Shown piece by piece: positions 34,001-46,968 of a stretch of 64,000 nucleotides of DNA (position 1 is the stretch's first letter; every line of letters starts with the position of its first letter). The DNA comes from Anseranas semipalmata (Eukaryota; Chordata; Aves; Anseriformes; Anseranatidae). The DNA lies in NCBI GenBank assembly GCA_013399115.1, contig VXAA01003991.1:299237-363236 (forward strand), in the 5' to 3' direction. The notes under the pieces are model-generated. The model ran no database searches. It had not been told where the DNA came from and saw only the letters and a program-made list of their open reading frames with translations. The translations under genes and the position numbers were made by a program.

Positions 34001-37000
34001 TCTGAGTGCCACACAAATCTGAGTTGTATTGGATCAGGTACAACAGCAACGTATACTAAGTCTTGCGTCTTATAATGGGCTAAGTCTATTAAGATGGCAG
34101 GTGGCATACTAGTGTTAACAATCTTTAACCTCAGCACTTCATCTGAAGATAAATCACTGACAGGTCTTTCTGCTGGTCTGTTTTGTTTTGTTTTGTTTTG
34201 TTTTGTTTTGTTTTAATAAATATGTATATGTACTTGAGTCTTCAGTGTTAATGAAATTCATAGATTCAATTAACTGTACATTTGCACTTAATGCCTATAA
34301 GGAAAGACCAGGATCCATATTTCTGCATATGAATAATACATCATGCCACTGTCAGAATTGGTTCAAATTTGGGCAAAAGATTACTGTTTTCAACAATTTT
34401 AGTACACTGGCTTGGACTATCATGAATAGTGGATTGGTGGTAACTGCTATTTGTGATCACCCTTTTTTTTTTTACATTGACATGATAATATGAATGCATT
34501 CATCTGACTCCTTAGCCTATTCTCTAACAAGAAAATGTGACATAAACTCACTACCTGCAAAGTCTTCTGACTCCCTTAAAAGTTGAAGTTGATCCTTGAG
34601 CTCTTACCTTCTGGGATTATATACCAGAGTCTTGATATTGTGCATAATGCTCTGTGGGTGTGAAAAGTAGCTAAGAACTGAATTTTTACAACTTCTTGAT
34701 ATTGCTTTGTGTATATCCAAGTCAAGCAGGAATCAATATTTGAAAGTTTGCCCAATGTATCCAGTGCTGGTCTTCATTTTCAAGCAAGTTAAAGACGTTT
34801 TTATGCCAGCATTCTTAGACTTTGAGTTGAGATTTATATAGCCCTTCTTTGAATTCTGATGAATGATCACTACCTTTAACATTTTATCTTTGGAAATATG
34901 GAAATGAGTCCTCTTGTTGCTTCTTAAAACTCAATGGGCCTTATTCATCCCTTGTATAATTATGATGATTTCAAAGCAGTTACACTACAGATAGGTTGGA
35001 CAACTCATGTGAATCAGATTCACCATGTATGGCTCTTTCTACTTAATAGAATGAAGACTTAAAGCTATTGCACTTAATAATGAAGATTTAATGTTGGCTT
35101 CAGACTGTTCCAGCTGATTGCCAGTTAGACATTTGGCCTTAACAACAAAATTTCATGTGAACACAGAGAAAAGTTTTAACGATTTTGATGTTAATCTTTT
35201 TAGAGTGTCACAGTTACCAAAACCATCACAGGAAGGCAAGTAAGGTTAGTATACGAGTACAGGCAAAGCACCTTTGAAACTTATTTAATTGGCAAAAGGC
35301 TAGAGATCAATTCTTTCCAGTATGGAAAAGCAGATAGTATATCTTAAACCCTCTGATTTATTGTGCATTGGTTTGGTACATGGAAAAGAATTCCTTTTCC
35401 AGATTTATCCCTTAGCAAATAAGCTACCTATTACCGCAGGCACTGCCTCCTCCATGAGTCATTTTGTGTTGAGGTTGTGGGAATGCAAGTGTTATACTGG
35501 GCTAATCTTGAGGGAATGAAGTTCCTTATTGAGCCTAGCCCTTACCCTCTGATTTCTAGCTTCTGCAAATTAAATTTTCTTTCTTTGAACTTCTTCCTTT
35601 TCCCTCCTTTGTGGCACAGTGAAAGGCAAAATAGCACGTAGAAGAAGATAGAAGCACGTAGAAGATCCGTGCACTTTCCTTCCTTGATGAATAGAAAATG
35701 TGACTTTTTTCCTCAGTTACTCTTACTTAGGTGGGTTCATCACAACAATATGCATAGAAAGAGGCTTAATCTGTAATAAATCTTGGGTTCATTCATCAAC
35801 AGAACCTAAGGGATTATTTCTTGCTTCTAGAGGCCAAGTGCCTTGCAGCTCTTCCTTACTGTCCTGTTCTGAGAATTTGCTCATAAAAAAAAAAAAAAAA
35901 GTGATAAAAAGAGAGCTTAAGTGCAATATTTCAATTTTTAAATTACAGTGACTTGCTAGTCAGGAGGGGGGGAACAGCTCTCTCTCCGTACAAACTGCTA
36001 TTTCATTGGCAAAAAATCCACTTCCAGATTTATATTTGTGCTCAGATATGTTCTCCTACATTCCCTCTCCAAAAGTTTGTCTCCTCTGGATTTGAGCATG
36101 GCCATTTTCCAAACAATTTTTAAATGGCTTGGCTGAAAACAAAATTTCCTTAAAAATAAATGTTAAAATGTGATCGCTTTAGTCTATGTTCCCACAAGTG
36201 TAGCTGTGGGAACAGTCACACAAAAAGCTGGGTTATCAGAACTAAGGAGTAACAGGAATAAATAACTGGTGGAAATGGTAGGGGTCATCTATTAAACTGG
36301 ATTTGCTGATGAGCATATAGTGACAGGTAAGCACGGCTAGAAAGACCAAGTGGGCAGGGCAAGCCTTGGGTAATGTACCACAAGTATTTGCACTTTCTGT
36401 TTTGACTCCTGGTTAGTTCTTCAGACCTGTTGTATGAGAGGAAGTTTGCAGATTTGCTCAAGTTTCAAAGTTGTCTGTGTTAATTTCAGAGTGGTTTTCA
36501 GAAAGAGTATTCTTAGATAATATCAGCCCTTCTCTTCAGACTGAAAAACCTCAGTGTTTTACAATGCTTCACAGGCTGTATACCACCTATTCTCTGAGCA
36601 GGCAGAAAGCCACAGCAATATCTTAGTACAGTGAATCGCCTTGCCAAGCCCAGAACTGTACTGACCATACTGACATGGATGTTGTTCAGCACTGAGCGCT
36701 AGCAGGACAAGCTTACCTTTTCCTATGAAACAACCCAAGTGAAAGACTGATTACTCTGCTTAATAGTTGCAGACAGCACTTAGTGCAGAGAGCATCATCC
36801 TTTTAAAGGTGTGGATAGCCCCTTGCCCTATGAAAGGACCCTTGTTGTACTTAGTGTACTCTGAAGCAGGCAGAGTGAAATTTCACCCAGATGAGTCCAT
36901 GTAAGGAGAATGTAACCCAGAGGGAGGAAAGAAAAGCAACTTTCTTAAGAAGCATCTGTGTACTAGAATAATCCAGCAGGATTGTATTGACTAATCCTCA

Positions 37001-38400
37001 GTGAACCTCACTGAAGGTTGTACAAAACAGAGAAAGGAGAGGAGATGGAGGAAAAGAGAACAACATTACAAATGGATAAAACTTGTTTATGTTTCAGCTT
37101 CCAAAATAGCTTAGTTGTCAAGTGAGTTGAGTTTGGCTATGTTCTTTCATATATGTCTGAATTAATATATCTGTATTTTCCTCCAGAGCAATTTAAAACA
37201 TTTTCCACATCACAAATTTTAGCCCTGTCTGAGCTGTAAAGTCCTCATGATTACAATTTTGTTTTCAGTTGATGGACAGGAAAACAAACATGCCTACCTC
37301 CTAACAGAGTTGGATGACTTCTGAACATGGGAAAGCACAGATGAGGTGAGTTCCAGTCCAAACTGTTTACAGCCAGTTCCAAAAAGAAGTACAGTGGCCT
37401 CAAAAACCCATGTGGCAAAGCCCTTACTCAGAGGGTACCTTTGGCTATTTCTGAAACACACAGGCACATTTAACAATTAGAGGCTAGAGCAGCACTTTCC
37501 AGGTAGCCCCACACTCCCACAGGGACAGAGAAATGGACAGAAGTACTGCTGTGGGCTGTTGACCCAGCATGAAAATGGGCTCTGATGTGGCAAGAGCAGG
37601 CTAAAAATTCCTTAGTAAAACGGAAAATGCCAATTACATCTAAACACAAATATTTTGCAGAAACTCATCCCATTCAAGCCCTTCTGCTGGAACGCAGACA
37701 ATGCTCAGCTGGAGGCTTGCCAGCTGGCTGAAGTACCAGATGCTGAAGAGCCTTCTGAAGGCTTTCAGGGTCTATAGCCCTAGGGCTGCATCACCATGTG
37801 GATAGCTCTGGGCTTCCAGGGCTCCCAGGTTGTCTGCTTCCCATCATGGAGTCTGATCTCTTCTCATCAAGAGATCACCTGGGGTGAATGTCTCAAGGCT
37901 TGGCTTCCCACTGCTTAGCAAGAAGCCCTCCATTCATGTCATCTGCATTAGGGATGCACTGCTTCTTTTTGTTTTTAAATAACCATTTTGGAATTTTCAG
38001 CACCTCTGAAAAATTTCATTTGCTTATAATAAATAGATGGTTACTTTGAATCTAGTGGAGAATGAGATTTTAAAAGGCCATCTAGTCCTTCTCCTACCCC
38101 CAGGCAGGACCAGCTCTGCCTAGACCATTCCTACAAATGTTTGTTTTGACTGCCTATAGTTGACCTTACTGCCCATGGCAAGGTTAAGAAAAGGACTTGG
38201 ACAGTGAATACCATGAGGTTAAGTTATGTAGAATGGCAGCAGTTATCATGTACATATTGTTGTGAGAGGCACAGCATTCATAAAGTTTCTTTCATTCATA
38301 AAGTTTGTACAACTTCATAGCCAGGATCACGTGCAGCTAATCAATACAATTTCATATTTCTGTCAGGAAACACTGGGAGAGCCACCTCACAATGCATTTA
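31066..38400 (+). other. Intergenic, no gene recognised
   Basis: AT-rich sequence with short low-complexity tracts (T/A-rich at 32636-32665, A run near 33820-33834, TTTTG repeat at 34.18 kb, A17 near 35.88 kb). Open frames are at or below ~100 codons and unrecognised. Confidence 0.65.
34181..34214 (+). repeat. (TTTTG)n microsatellite
   Basis: About seven TTTTG units. Confidence 0.95.
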
Positions 38401-39420
38401 TGTCCATGAAATCTGCAACCCTGATTTAAGTTTATAATGGAGATAATCCACGCTGAGTTTTGTGTAAGCAATAAGTACTAATTAGCTAATTAAAGCAGTC
38501 AGGAGGATGAGGGGAACAAGAAAGAGGGAAGCACATTATACAAAATTGATGTGCTGTATAATATTTTAATAATCAGTGCATATTGCATGTCTTGCATGTC
38601 TTTTTTATTAATCAGGAGGAATTTGTATATAAAGTAGATTTCATTTACATGTTCTAAAACTTGGCCTATTATAAGAAATTGTTTAGAAAAAAAAAATAAA
38701 AAGCCTCCTTAATATCTCTTCCAATCTGTCACTAATGAAAAAAAGATAAATCACTAACAAAGATCTTGCTTGGGGAACTTTTCTCTATGTCTAATCAACA
38801 ACATTGGTGATTGCCTCACATTTGAATTATTTGACACATTCTTTGTGAGGCTAAAACTATACATTTGGAAGTTAAAATAACAAAAATATGTTTGCTAACA
38901 ATTTGCATTAACCCTGATTTTAGACAAGAAAGTGGAAATTTGTCAAGGAAAAACCCACGGATTGAAGTGGATATTTTGGGGAAGTAGTGAAAATCAGAAA
39001 TGTGAGCAGCTAAAACCTTACCAAGCATTTTTATTTACTTTAATTGTTTCAAACCTTTAGTCAAGTTAGTAATAAGCATGCAGGTCATTAAACAGCTTAA
39101 TTGAATATGAGTGACATCTGCTTTTGAACAATTAGATGGCATAGCATATTTTCATAATGAAAGAATTGACTTAATTTCCCTCTTCTCTCACTGAAAGTTT
39201 ATTAAGTGGTTCAGCCATTAAAGTGCTTATTTATTAGTGAAGCCCAGATGGCCAACCACCATAAGTGTAAAGAATAGCTGAGCGATGTCAGGCCTTAATT
39301 AAGTGATTGCAAATTAGAGGAACATCATTGAAAGCACAGAGGCTGAAATTATACCCTTTTCTACAACTATAATTCCATAATGCTTTGTGGAGAAAAAAAA
39401 AAAAAAATCTAAATATGACT
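38401..39420. promoter_or_regulatory. Candidate conserved non-coding block (enhancer-like)
   Basis: About 1 kb of low-repeat, AT-rich sequence dense in homeodomain-type cores: ATTAGCTAATTAAAG near 38.48 kb, CAGCTTAATTGAATATGAG near 39.1 kb, and a TTAATTAA palindrome at 39295-39302 followed by GTGATTGCAAATTAG. It has no coding potential. The look resembles vertebrate conserved non-coding elements in gene deserts, but conservation cannot be measured here. Confidence 0.3.
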
Positions 39421-42167
39421 CATTCAGAAAGCAAATGTAACCACAGCAATGTAAGGAAAATGAGTGACGTACCTTTACCCAAACTCTGTTACTGCTTCTG
39501 TTGAACGCACAACCACTGAATATTTTGTTACATGCATTTGTGAGGAGCTTTTACTCCTGGACTTTGTGTGCCCTCAATGGGAAATGGAGGTACTCAGAAG
39601 CTGAAGGATTAGGGGAGAAGTCTGCCACACATACTTAGTTATGTCTATTTTGTTTCCTCACTCTGAAAGGAAGTAAGCATATAATAGCCAAGCACAATTT
39701 ATTTCTAAATGTAAGTAGTGGCCAAATAACACTCCGCACAGCTAAAGAGTGCAAGACAGGGTGACGCAGAGGCTTTTTTTCTCTGATTTGACCAATGCTT
39801 TTAGTATGTGCCAGCTACTGTGGGTCTGTTTTCTTGCATGAACATAAACCAGAGATTCATAGTCCTCCCAGCCTCCCTCTTAGCAGTTTTTCTGTCCCAA
39901 AATAACTTCTATACAAAGAATGGAGAAAGGTCTTGTGATTTACACTATAGTGGATTTGCATTTCCTGATGGTTCACAGGTAATGCTCAGGCCGGTTTCCA
40001 GGCTGCTTTGTGCAAAGCTGGTGGAAAATTCATCCAAAGACCAGGTTTATTAACAGAGGATGATGGTGACTTTAAGCTCTTTATGAACAAGGATTTACGG
40101 TTCCCATTAGATGTGTTTATCAGCAGTGGGTTTCTCTATGGCTCAGCTTCTGTTTTCCTCACTTGTTTCTAAGCTGGGTATGCAGGCAAAACTACCACAG
40201 CTTAAATAACAAAAGTGAATTTTGTTGGATGTTTGAAGTTCCTCAGTAACTTCATCTCTCAGAAGTGCAAGAAGAGTTCCCATAACAAAACATAATTCTA
40301 TACAAAGATGGGAACTGTTACAACCCAGACATTCAATACTGTTATTTAAATAACTGCAGATACTAATTAGGCACACTGTCCAGGCTAGTGCTCAAACACT
40401 GAAAATCAATTTAAGTTTAATGTTGCACATAACTCTTTCTAGTGTAAATACTGCAAATCTATAACACATTTTCCTTTAAACATTTAGAGATTTTCTGGAT
40501 GTTGTCTTCAACAAAACAACTACAATACAACTTTTAGTTGAATGTGGTCGTGATACAAGCCCACCAGTCCTTCTATTCACAGCACTGAGTTCTCAGTTTT
40601 CAGTGTCACTGAGAAGAATTTATCTGGCAACGCACCAGAGGCGACGTTGTTCTTATGTTCACCCTGTTCCTTTTGGTTTTGACTTTTTTCATTTCCAAAG
40701 ACCACAAGCAATGAAGATTGCTTCGCAGCCAAGGCTGGTGTTATCACACTGCAATCACTTCACCTTGCTGCAGAGTACACTAGATGGATCAAACCATGGT
40801 TTTAGGCCATCAGATGAAACTCTTAACATTTTGCTCTTCTGAATTGAAACAGTTGCTAGTCACAGTTCCTTTCTAGCATGAAATGGGAGGCAGGTTTCAC
40901 AGTGGATACATTTAGGATGAAAAAAGCAACAGATCAGGGACAAAATGGCTGATGAACTGGTGAATGATACAGTCAACACATTCCCGTGCTGCTGAAATCA
41001 ATAGGTGTGTTTTGCTATGAAGTTCAAGAAGTGTTGAATTTCACCGAAAGTTTGCCTGTGCTTGACTCCTGGTGGGACTTATGCCCACAGTTAATTGCTT
41101 AGCAGTTCCTACTTCCAGGCTATTCTTGACTAATTGTAAATATGAACTCTCTGGCACAGGACCACTAAGGCACATCAAATGAGATTTTCCATCACCGCTG
41201 TTTCTTATACTCATCCTCACCTTTTGTTAGATGGAAGAGACAGGGCTGTATCTTACCAGATTTTTACAGTTAATTGACGTGAAGCTCTCTGGCAGTTATA
41301 TCTGGAGGAAAACTGAAAAAAAAAGTGAGGGTTTACAATTCCCCTTGTAAATTTGTGATGATTGAACAAACTATTCCTTTAGCTCACATTGCTTACAATG
41401 TCTCAGCATATTCCATTATAGTTTACTATTGGGTCTATGCAAAAGAAGATAATATTCTTAATGAGACGTTATTGTCTGATTGTTTTACAGGACTGCAGTG
41501 TATTTATTCAACAGCTAATAACCCAAATGGCCACCCATCTTTTCAATCTTCCTCATAAATCCTGTCTTTATATTATAAAATGGGTTTGGCTTCCTGTATC
41601 AATAACTCTTCTCATTATTTTGTCTTTGCTAAAGGGGTGTATTTGAAACATCAGATATGCAGCACTGGAAGCTATATGTATATTTACATAGTGTCCTCAG
41701 CTATGGGCCAGTTCATCATTTGAAAGAAACTGAGACAGCATAATCAGTCTGAGTAAGGCTATGCCCCTTATTGTGGCTGACAATTTAGACTCCACAAATA
41801 TGATGTGCAACCCACCAGTGGTACCAATACCAGTGACACCAAAAAGTAATTGTGGATTTTAAAATATTTGCTGGATGAAAACAGAAAAGGGAAGAGAGAA
41901 AAATGCATCAACATTTCCATGTTACTAATTCTGCCAGGGGTACTTCTTATGGCAGTGATAATTTGGTAATGACTGTGGCCAGATCTTAACTTCTGGTGCA
42001 TCTTTGTCATCTGGGAAAGTTCTTTGGGAAGCAAAGAAAAGTGTCAGCAAATGTTATGTACAAGCAGTGACAGATGGAGACCTAAAGTGCTTTATATCCT
42101 GTGCCCTACCTAGTGCCCAGTTCTCAGGGAAATGACAATAGACATGAAATCTGTTCATCATCATCTT

Positions 42168-42185
42168 TATATATATATATATATT
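42168..42185 (+). repeat. (TA)n microsatellite
   Basis: About nine TA units. Confidence 0.9.
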
Positions 42186-45100
42186 TAAAGTCAGTTTCAT
42201 CCTGCCAACTCCTCCATAAACTCATATGCTTTACTGATTGCGGGAGTGAAAATTTCCTATTTACTGCACTCTTCTGCCATATGTCATGGTCAAAACCAAG
42301 AAGCTTAGCAGTGTGCTTTTTCCATAAAGATGCCTTGGTCTTTTGCAGATCAGATGCTGGAAAATGATTGACATTCACTTTTGTCGGGCAGATTTAATAG
42401 CTTGTTATTAAAACAGCATATGTCTGGATTTACTTTTTTAGTACTAGTGGATTGCTCATTATTTATATTAACCATATGTTAAGAACGATGTGTATAAACA
42501 CTGTGAAAATTCTCTTTAGAAAATCAAGCAAAAAGGTCTGAAATCAACATTTATTAACTGTTTTCAATAAAACAGACTCAATTCCCATTTGTGTAACTCC
42601 AAGGAGGATGTTTTGAGAATCGGTGTTTAAATTTCTAAAGGTAAGGAAATGCTCTTTTGCAATCACACTTTCAGTATCAAAAAAAACATGTTAGTGGGAA
42701 TAAAAATAATGGGCCATTCAACAGGTGCTATACAGCAAGGTTATTAGTCTATTCTACAGCTGTGGGCTGGCAAAATACATAGGATCAGGCAAACTTAAAA
42801 TATCGTATCAATTTTTAACTAAGGTTAGTGTGTAAACTTTTTTGTTCGGTTTTAAAATCCGAGCATCTCACTCCTTCCACCCACCCTGCAGCAGAAGGGA
42901 AGCATTTTGATTCTCAGGTGAACAGCCTGTGCATGCCACACAGCTGGACCTGCCCATTTACAGCAGAGCTCTGGTTGTTTGCCATCTTAATCCTGGCGTT
43001 ATTTGAAGTTAATGGCCAAACTTCCCTAGATATCAGTGAAGCATGCTCAGGACTATAGTCTTTTCATTTAATTCCTAATTCTGGGAAGGGCTCTGATATG
43101 AGGGACTAAGCTTGGATGCAGAACACAACTGAGACAGAATGGCTTTAGGTAAGTGGTTGGCTAGTACCTTACAAGCTCTTTCTTGGCCACCCCAGAGAGC
43201 ATGCTGGGGACTCAAATGTAGCTGTGGGCTACTTACAGTGTAATCAGTACAAGTGGGAGCAGAAATGGGCTCTTAGTGCTATGTGTATTAACATCTGCAG
43301 CAGTCCAAGATCAGACGTCCCTTAAGAGAACAGATGGGGAAATATGTTGTGACCTATGGAACAGATAGAAAAAGAACTGCCAGGTCCTGTAGATCAACCT
43401 TTGATAAGAATCTCCTCTCAGCTGCTGGTCTGAATCTGCCTTGGCACCTTTAGCTGAACATTAAAATACCTTTATAAATCTGCTGGATAACAACAGAGAA
43501 GTTTATTATTGTAGATGCTATTTTGATTTATTTGAAATGCATTACAGTGTTTCTCATAGTTTCTTACTCATAATCTTAGCACTAGGGGAGGAAGGGGACT
43601 TTGATCAGTGCTCACTTTATATTTATGAATTGTATTGCAGGGGTCTCAATATATTTGGATATTTCCAAACACCAGTTGAGCAAATGTAAGCAGTAAATAG
43701 TCTCTAAAACACTTTTTCTCATCTTTGGTAAATCCATTAATTATTTTACTTCTTAGAAAAGACCACAGGACATACCTCTTACTGAGGGTGCATAATCTGT
43801 TAAACTACTTCATATGAATTCTTAACATATGAAGAGTTAGAATTCATCAAAATGAATTCTAAAGCATGAAGCCCTGATCTTGCAGGAAAGTGGGCCTTTT
43901 AAGAAAAGATTTCTCTCTGAATGTGCTGGTTTTACACTGTTCTTGAAGCACTAGACATCAGATACTTTTTGAGACAAGATACTGTGATAGGTGGACTGAC
44001 CCAGCATCTGCAGTTCTTGTAGCTTTTGTATTCTTACACCATTATGCTCCCTACATGCTGACTATGAAACAAATGCTTCTTTTATCTCCTTTTTATTGGA
44101 AGAACACAGCAGCCCTCCAAACAGATAAGAGAAGTCTAAGAGATGCAAAGTTTGTTTATTCTTAGGGAAGAATTTCCTTAATGAGCTCTTTCTATTGTGT
44201 GTGTTAAATACTCTTATTATATTTGTAAATGAAATTACAACCTATATGTCTGACTATAATTACATGCTCTAAATATAGGAAATACAGTACAAATGGATCA
44301 GCAAGTGCAGTTTGTTGCTGCAGGCCAATTAAACAGCTCCCTGTTTTTTCCCTTTAACACTTAAGGAATAGGTACAAGATTGGTCCTCTCTGGCTTGCAG
44401 CAGTGCCTTCTCTTTTGCAGGGGAGGGAGCTATTCCCTACATATTTTAGGATGTGGATGTGTAAAACCGTTTAGTGTGCTAAAGAGAATCATACAGCAAG
44501 TGCAGCTATGCAGGATAGGCTAGGGATACCTATGAAACATATATTGTCTTTTCCTGCATCCAAGCTTTAAAAAGATAAATAGAGATGTTAAGAACAGAGG
44601 AAATGCTCTTTCCTGCAGATTTTCAGCCTAACAGCATCTTCCAACCACTTGCTTTGCTTCTACGTCCCCACTTCATCTACTGAGACAGGACTATTTAGCT
44701 GAGCCTTCCAGTCTGTTTATAGATAAATGTGTCTGCATATATTTGATGGTGGTAATGCCACAATCTTCTTCTGCCAATACAAATGAAATACAATGTTAAA
44801 ATAAACGTAATTCTTCTACCAAATCCTGGCTATTTGTTGGCATATGGTAAAAAATTTGACCCCCGATTTATGCCCTGTTAGCGGGTGAATCCTCACAGGG
44901 AGGTTGGGCTGAGGACCCTCCAGCTATGAGTTGGAGAGTCAAAAAGTGGTGAAGAAGTTGTCTGTATTATTGGTAATGTCTGGTGTATTGGTTTGTCTGT
45001 GGTACCAGTAGCACATGACTGTTTGGGCAGGGCAGACAGCATAGGTCTTCTGTGCAGGTCAGAAAGTGGGCAATGCTGGTTGAGAACTGACTGTGTCCAT

Positions 45101-45213
45101 CAGTTTGTCCACTAATATTGTACCTGGGAAAGCAAAATCTGAGTCAAAAAATGTCTTCCTGTTTTGTCCATAAGTAGCCCCAAACTAGTACTTAAAATGG
45201 GAGAAGGATGCAT

Positions 45214-45228
45214 TAAAAAAAAAAAAAN
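45214..45228 (+). other. Poly-A run ending in an assembly N
   Basis: Fourteen A then N at 45228, followed by ATATTGATAC. A homopolymer-associated gap or ambiguous call. Confidence 0.9.
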
Positions 45229-46905
45229 ATATTGATACTGACAGCTGAAATTATCTCTGCCCCCTTTCATTTAGTTTCCAATTCAAATTTCCGTGCAGTT
45301 TCTATTTATACTGCATAACAGTCAACACTGCAAGCTGATGAGATTTCAATACAGCCTAAACCACACAGATGAAACATGGAGAAACATATTCACTACATTA
45401 ACTAGCAACATCAGTCAATCATTTGCACTGTAAATTGAAAATCACAATAGGATAGATTGTATTGGCTAAACACTGTGAGAAGCACTGAACACCCTCTGGA
45501 TGGGAGGCAAGGGAATGGAAAATAAATTCTTAGGGTTTACAGCATCCCTTCCACCCTTGCCTTGCCTTGCCTACCCTTCCCAAGATTGTGTTCATTAGTG
45601 TAGCATGTTCACAGGGGACTGAACACTCCCTCACGCCTGCCTCTTCCTACAAAAGGTCAGGCAAAAAATCAAGCATGACTCAAGTCTAAAGAACCTCTGC
45701 AATTTCAAATCAGGAAAACATTGCTGAAACTGGCAGGTCTGAAAGGTAACTTCCCCTGTTCTCTTTTTTTTTTTCTCTGTAATGTTCATGTAATTTTAAA
45801 ATTCTTGTTTTTAAATTAATCTTTTTTTTTTCCCCCTCTATTTCCAAAGGGGAAATATAAGTGCCAGAAGCCCACCAATTTATCTCAACAAACCAACATG
45901 GACACAAAATGGATCAAAATAATTGTAATAAAGAAGACAATTCACTTTCATACCAACTCATGATTGTTATGGAAAACAGAGAAAGAACAATTTTTACAGT
46001 GATTGTCATCATTTTGAATGGCATCTTCCTCTCCTTTATCTTTTTTCTCTCTTGGGCAATTGTACTTATGGATGTTAATAGACTTTTTATTTCTGTTCAA
46101 ATTCTTCTGCAAAAACAGCCACAGTATAAATTGTCTGCAAAATCCTCTTTAAAGCTCACTTTATGTCTATAGTGAACACATTGATGTTGGAGAAAAACAT
46201 GAGAATTGTGCTCATTATTACACAGAGAGGGTCTTCAGGCTACAGAAATAGCTGTCCTTTGCTTCTGTCTTGGAACCTAATGTTATTCACCATCTAATAC
46301 TATTTATTACTTACATACAAATATTTTTGATATAGCCTTATATTTTAAGGGCTTTACTGAGTAAAAAAAAAAAAAAAAGAAGAAAAAAGAAAAAAGGTGC
46401 TATATTCTTATAAAACAGATTCATGATCAATATTTGCATTTTAAAAGTGATATGTTCCATTCTTGGCACAATATTTTTTTCTTCAATATTGCAATAATTC
46501 ACCCAGTTTTATGACAAATATACAGTAACAAACTTCTTTGCATTTTACTTTTGTGTTGTGGTTTTTACTGACTGAGAAAAAAGGAGCTTCAGGTGCTTCA
46601 AAGCTTTCTAATACATATATCTGTGCCCTTTTTATTTGATCTTGGTATGAAGTTCTGTTTATTCCCTTCTGTCAGTCAAAGCAATATGATACATAATCAT
46701 ATGCATACATCAGTTTGGGGGTTCCAGAAGATGGACAAGTAATTAACTGTGATGGCAAAAAAAACATTCTATTGGCTAAATTTGAACAGCTTGACTCTGA
46801 TTTCACTCACAGTTATTTGCCTGAGTGAAAATAGGGAAAATAGCCTGGAGGCAATGAAAAATATCAACAAGTATCAGATCAAGTGTCTGATCAGTCAGAT
46901 GCTTT

Positions 46906-46968
46906 TCTTATTTTTATTTTTATTTCTATTTTTATTTTTATTTTATTTTTATTTTTATTTATTTATTT
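46906..46968 (+). repeat. (TTTTTA)n microsatellite
   Basis: About 60 bases of TTTTTA/TTTA units, with one CTA interruption. Confidence 0.95.

Noticed and set aside
45861..46172. 103-codon + strand frame with a hydrophobic segment (IFTVIVIILNGIFLSFIFF)
   Set aside because: AT-rich DNA readily gives I/F/L-rich frames; no recognised family, splice context or promoter signal.
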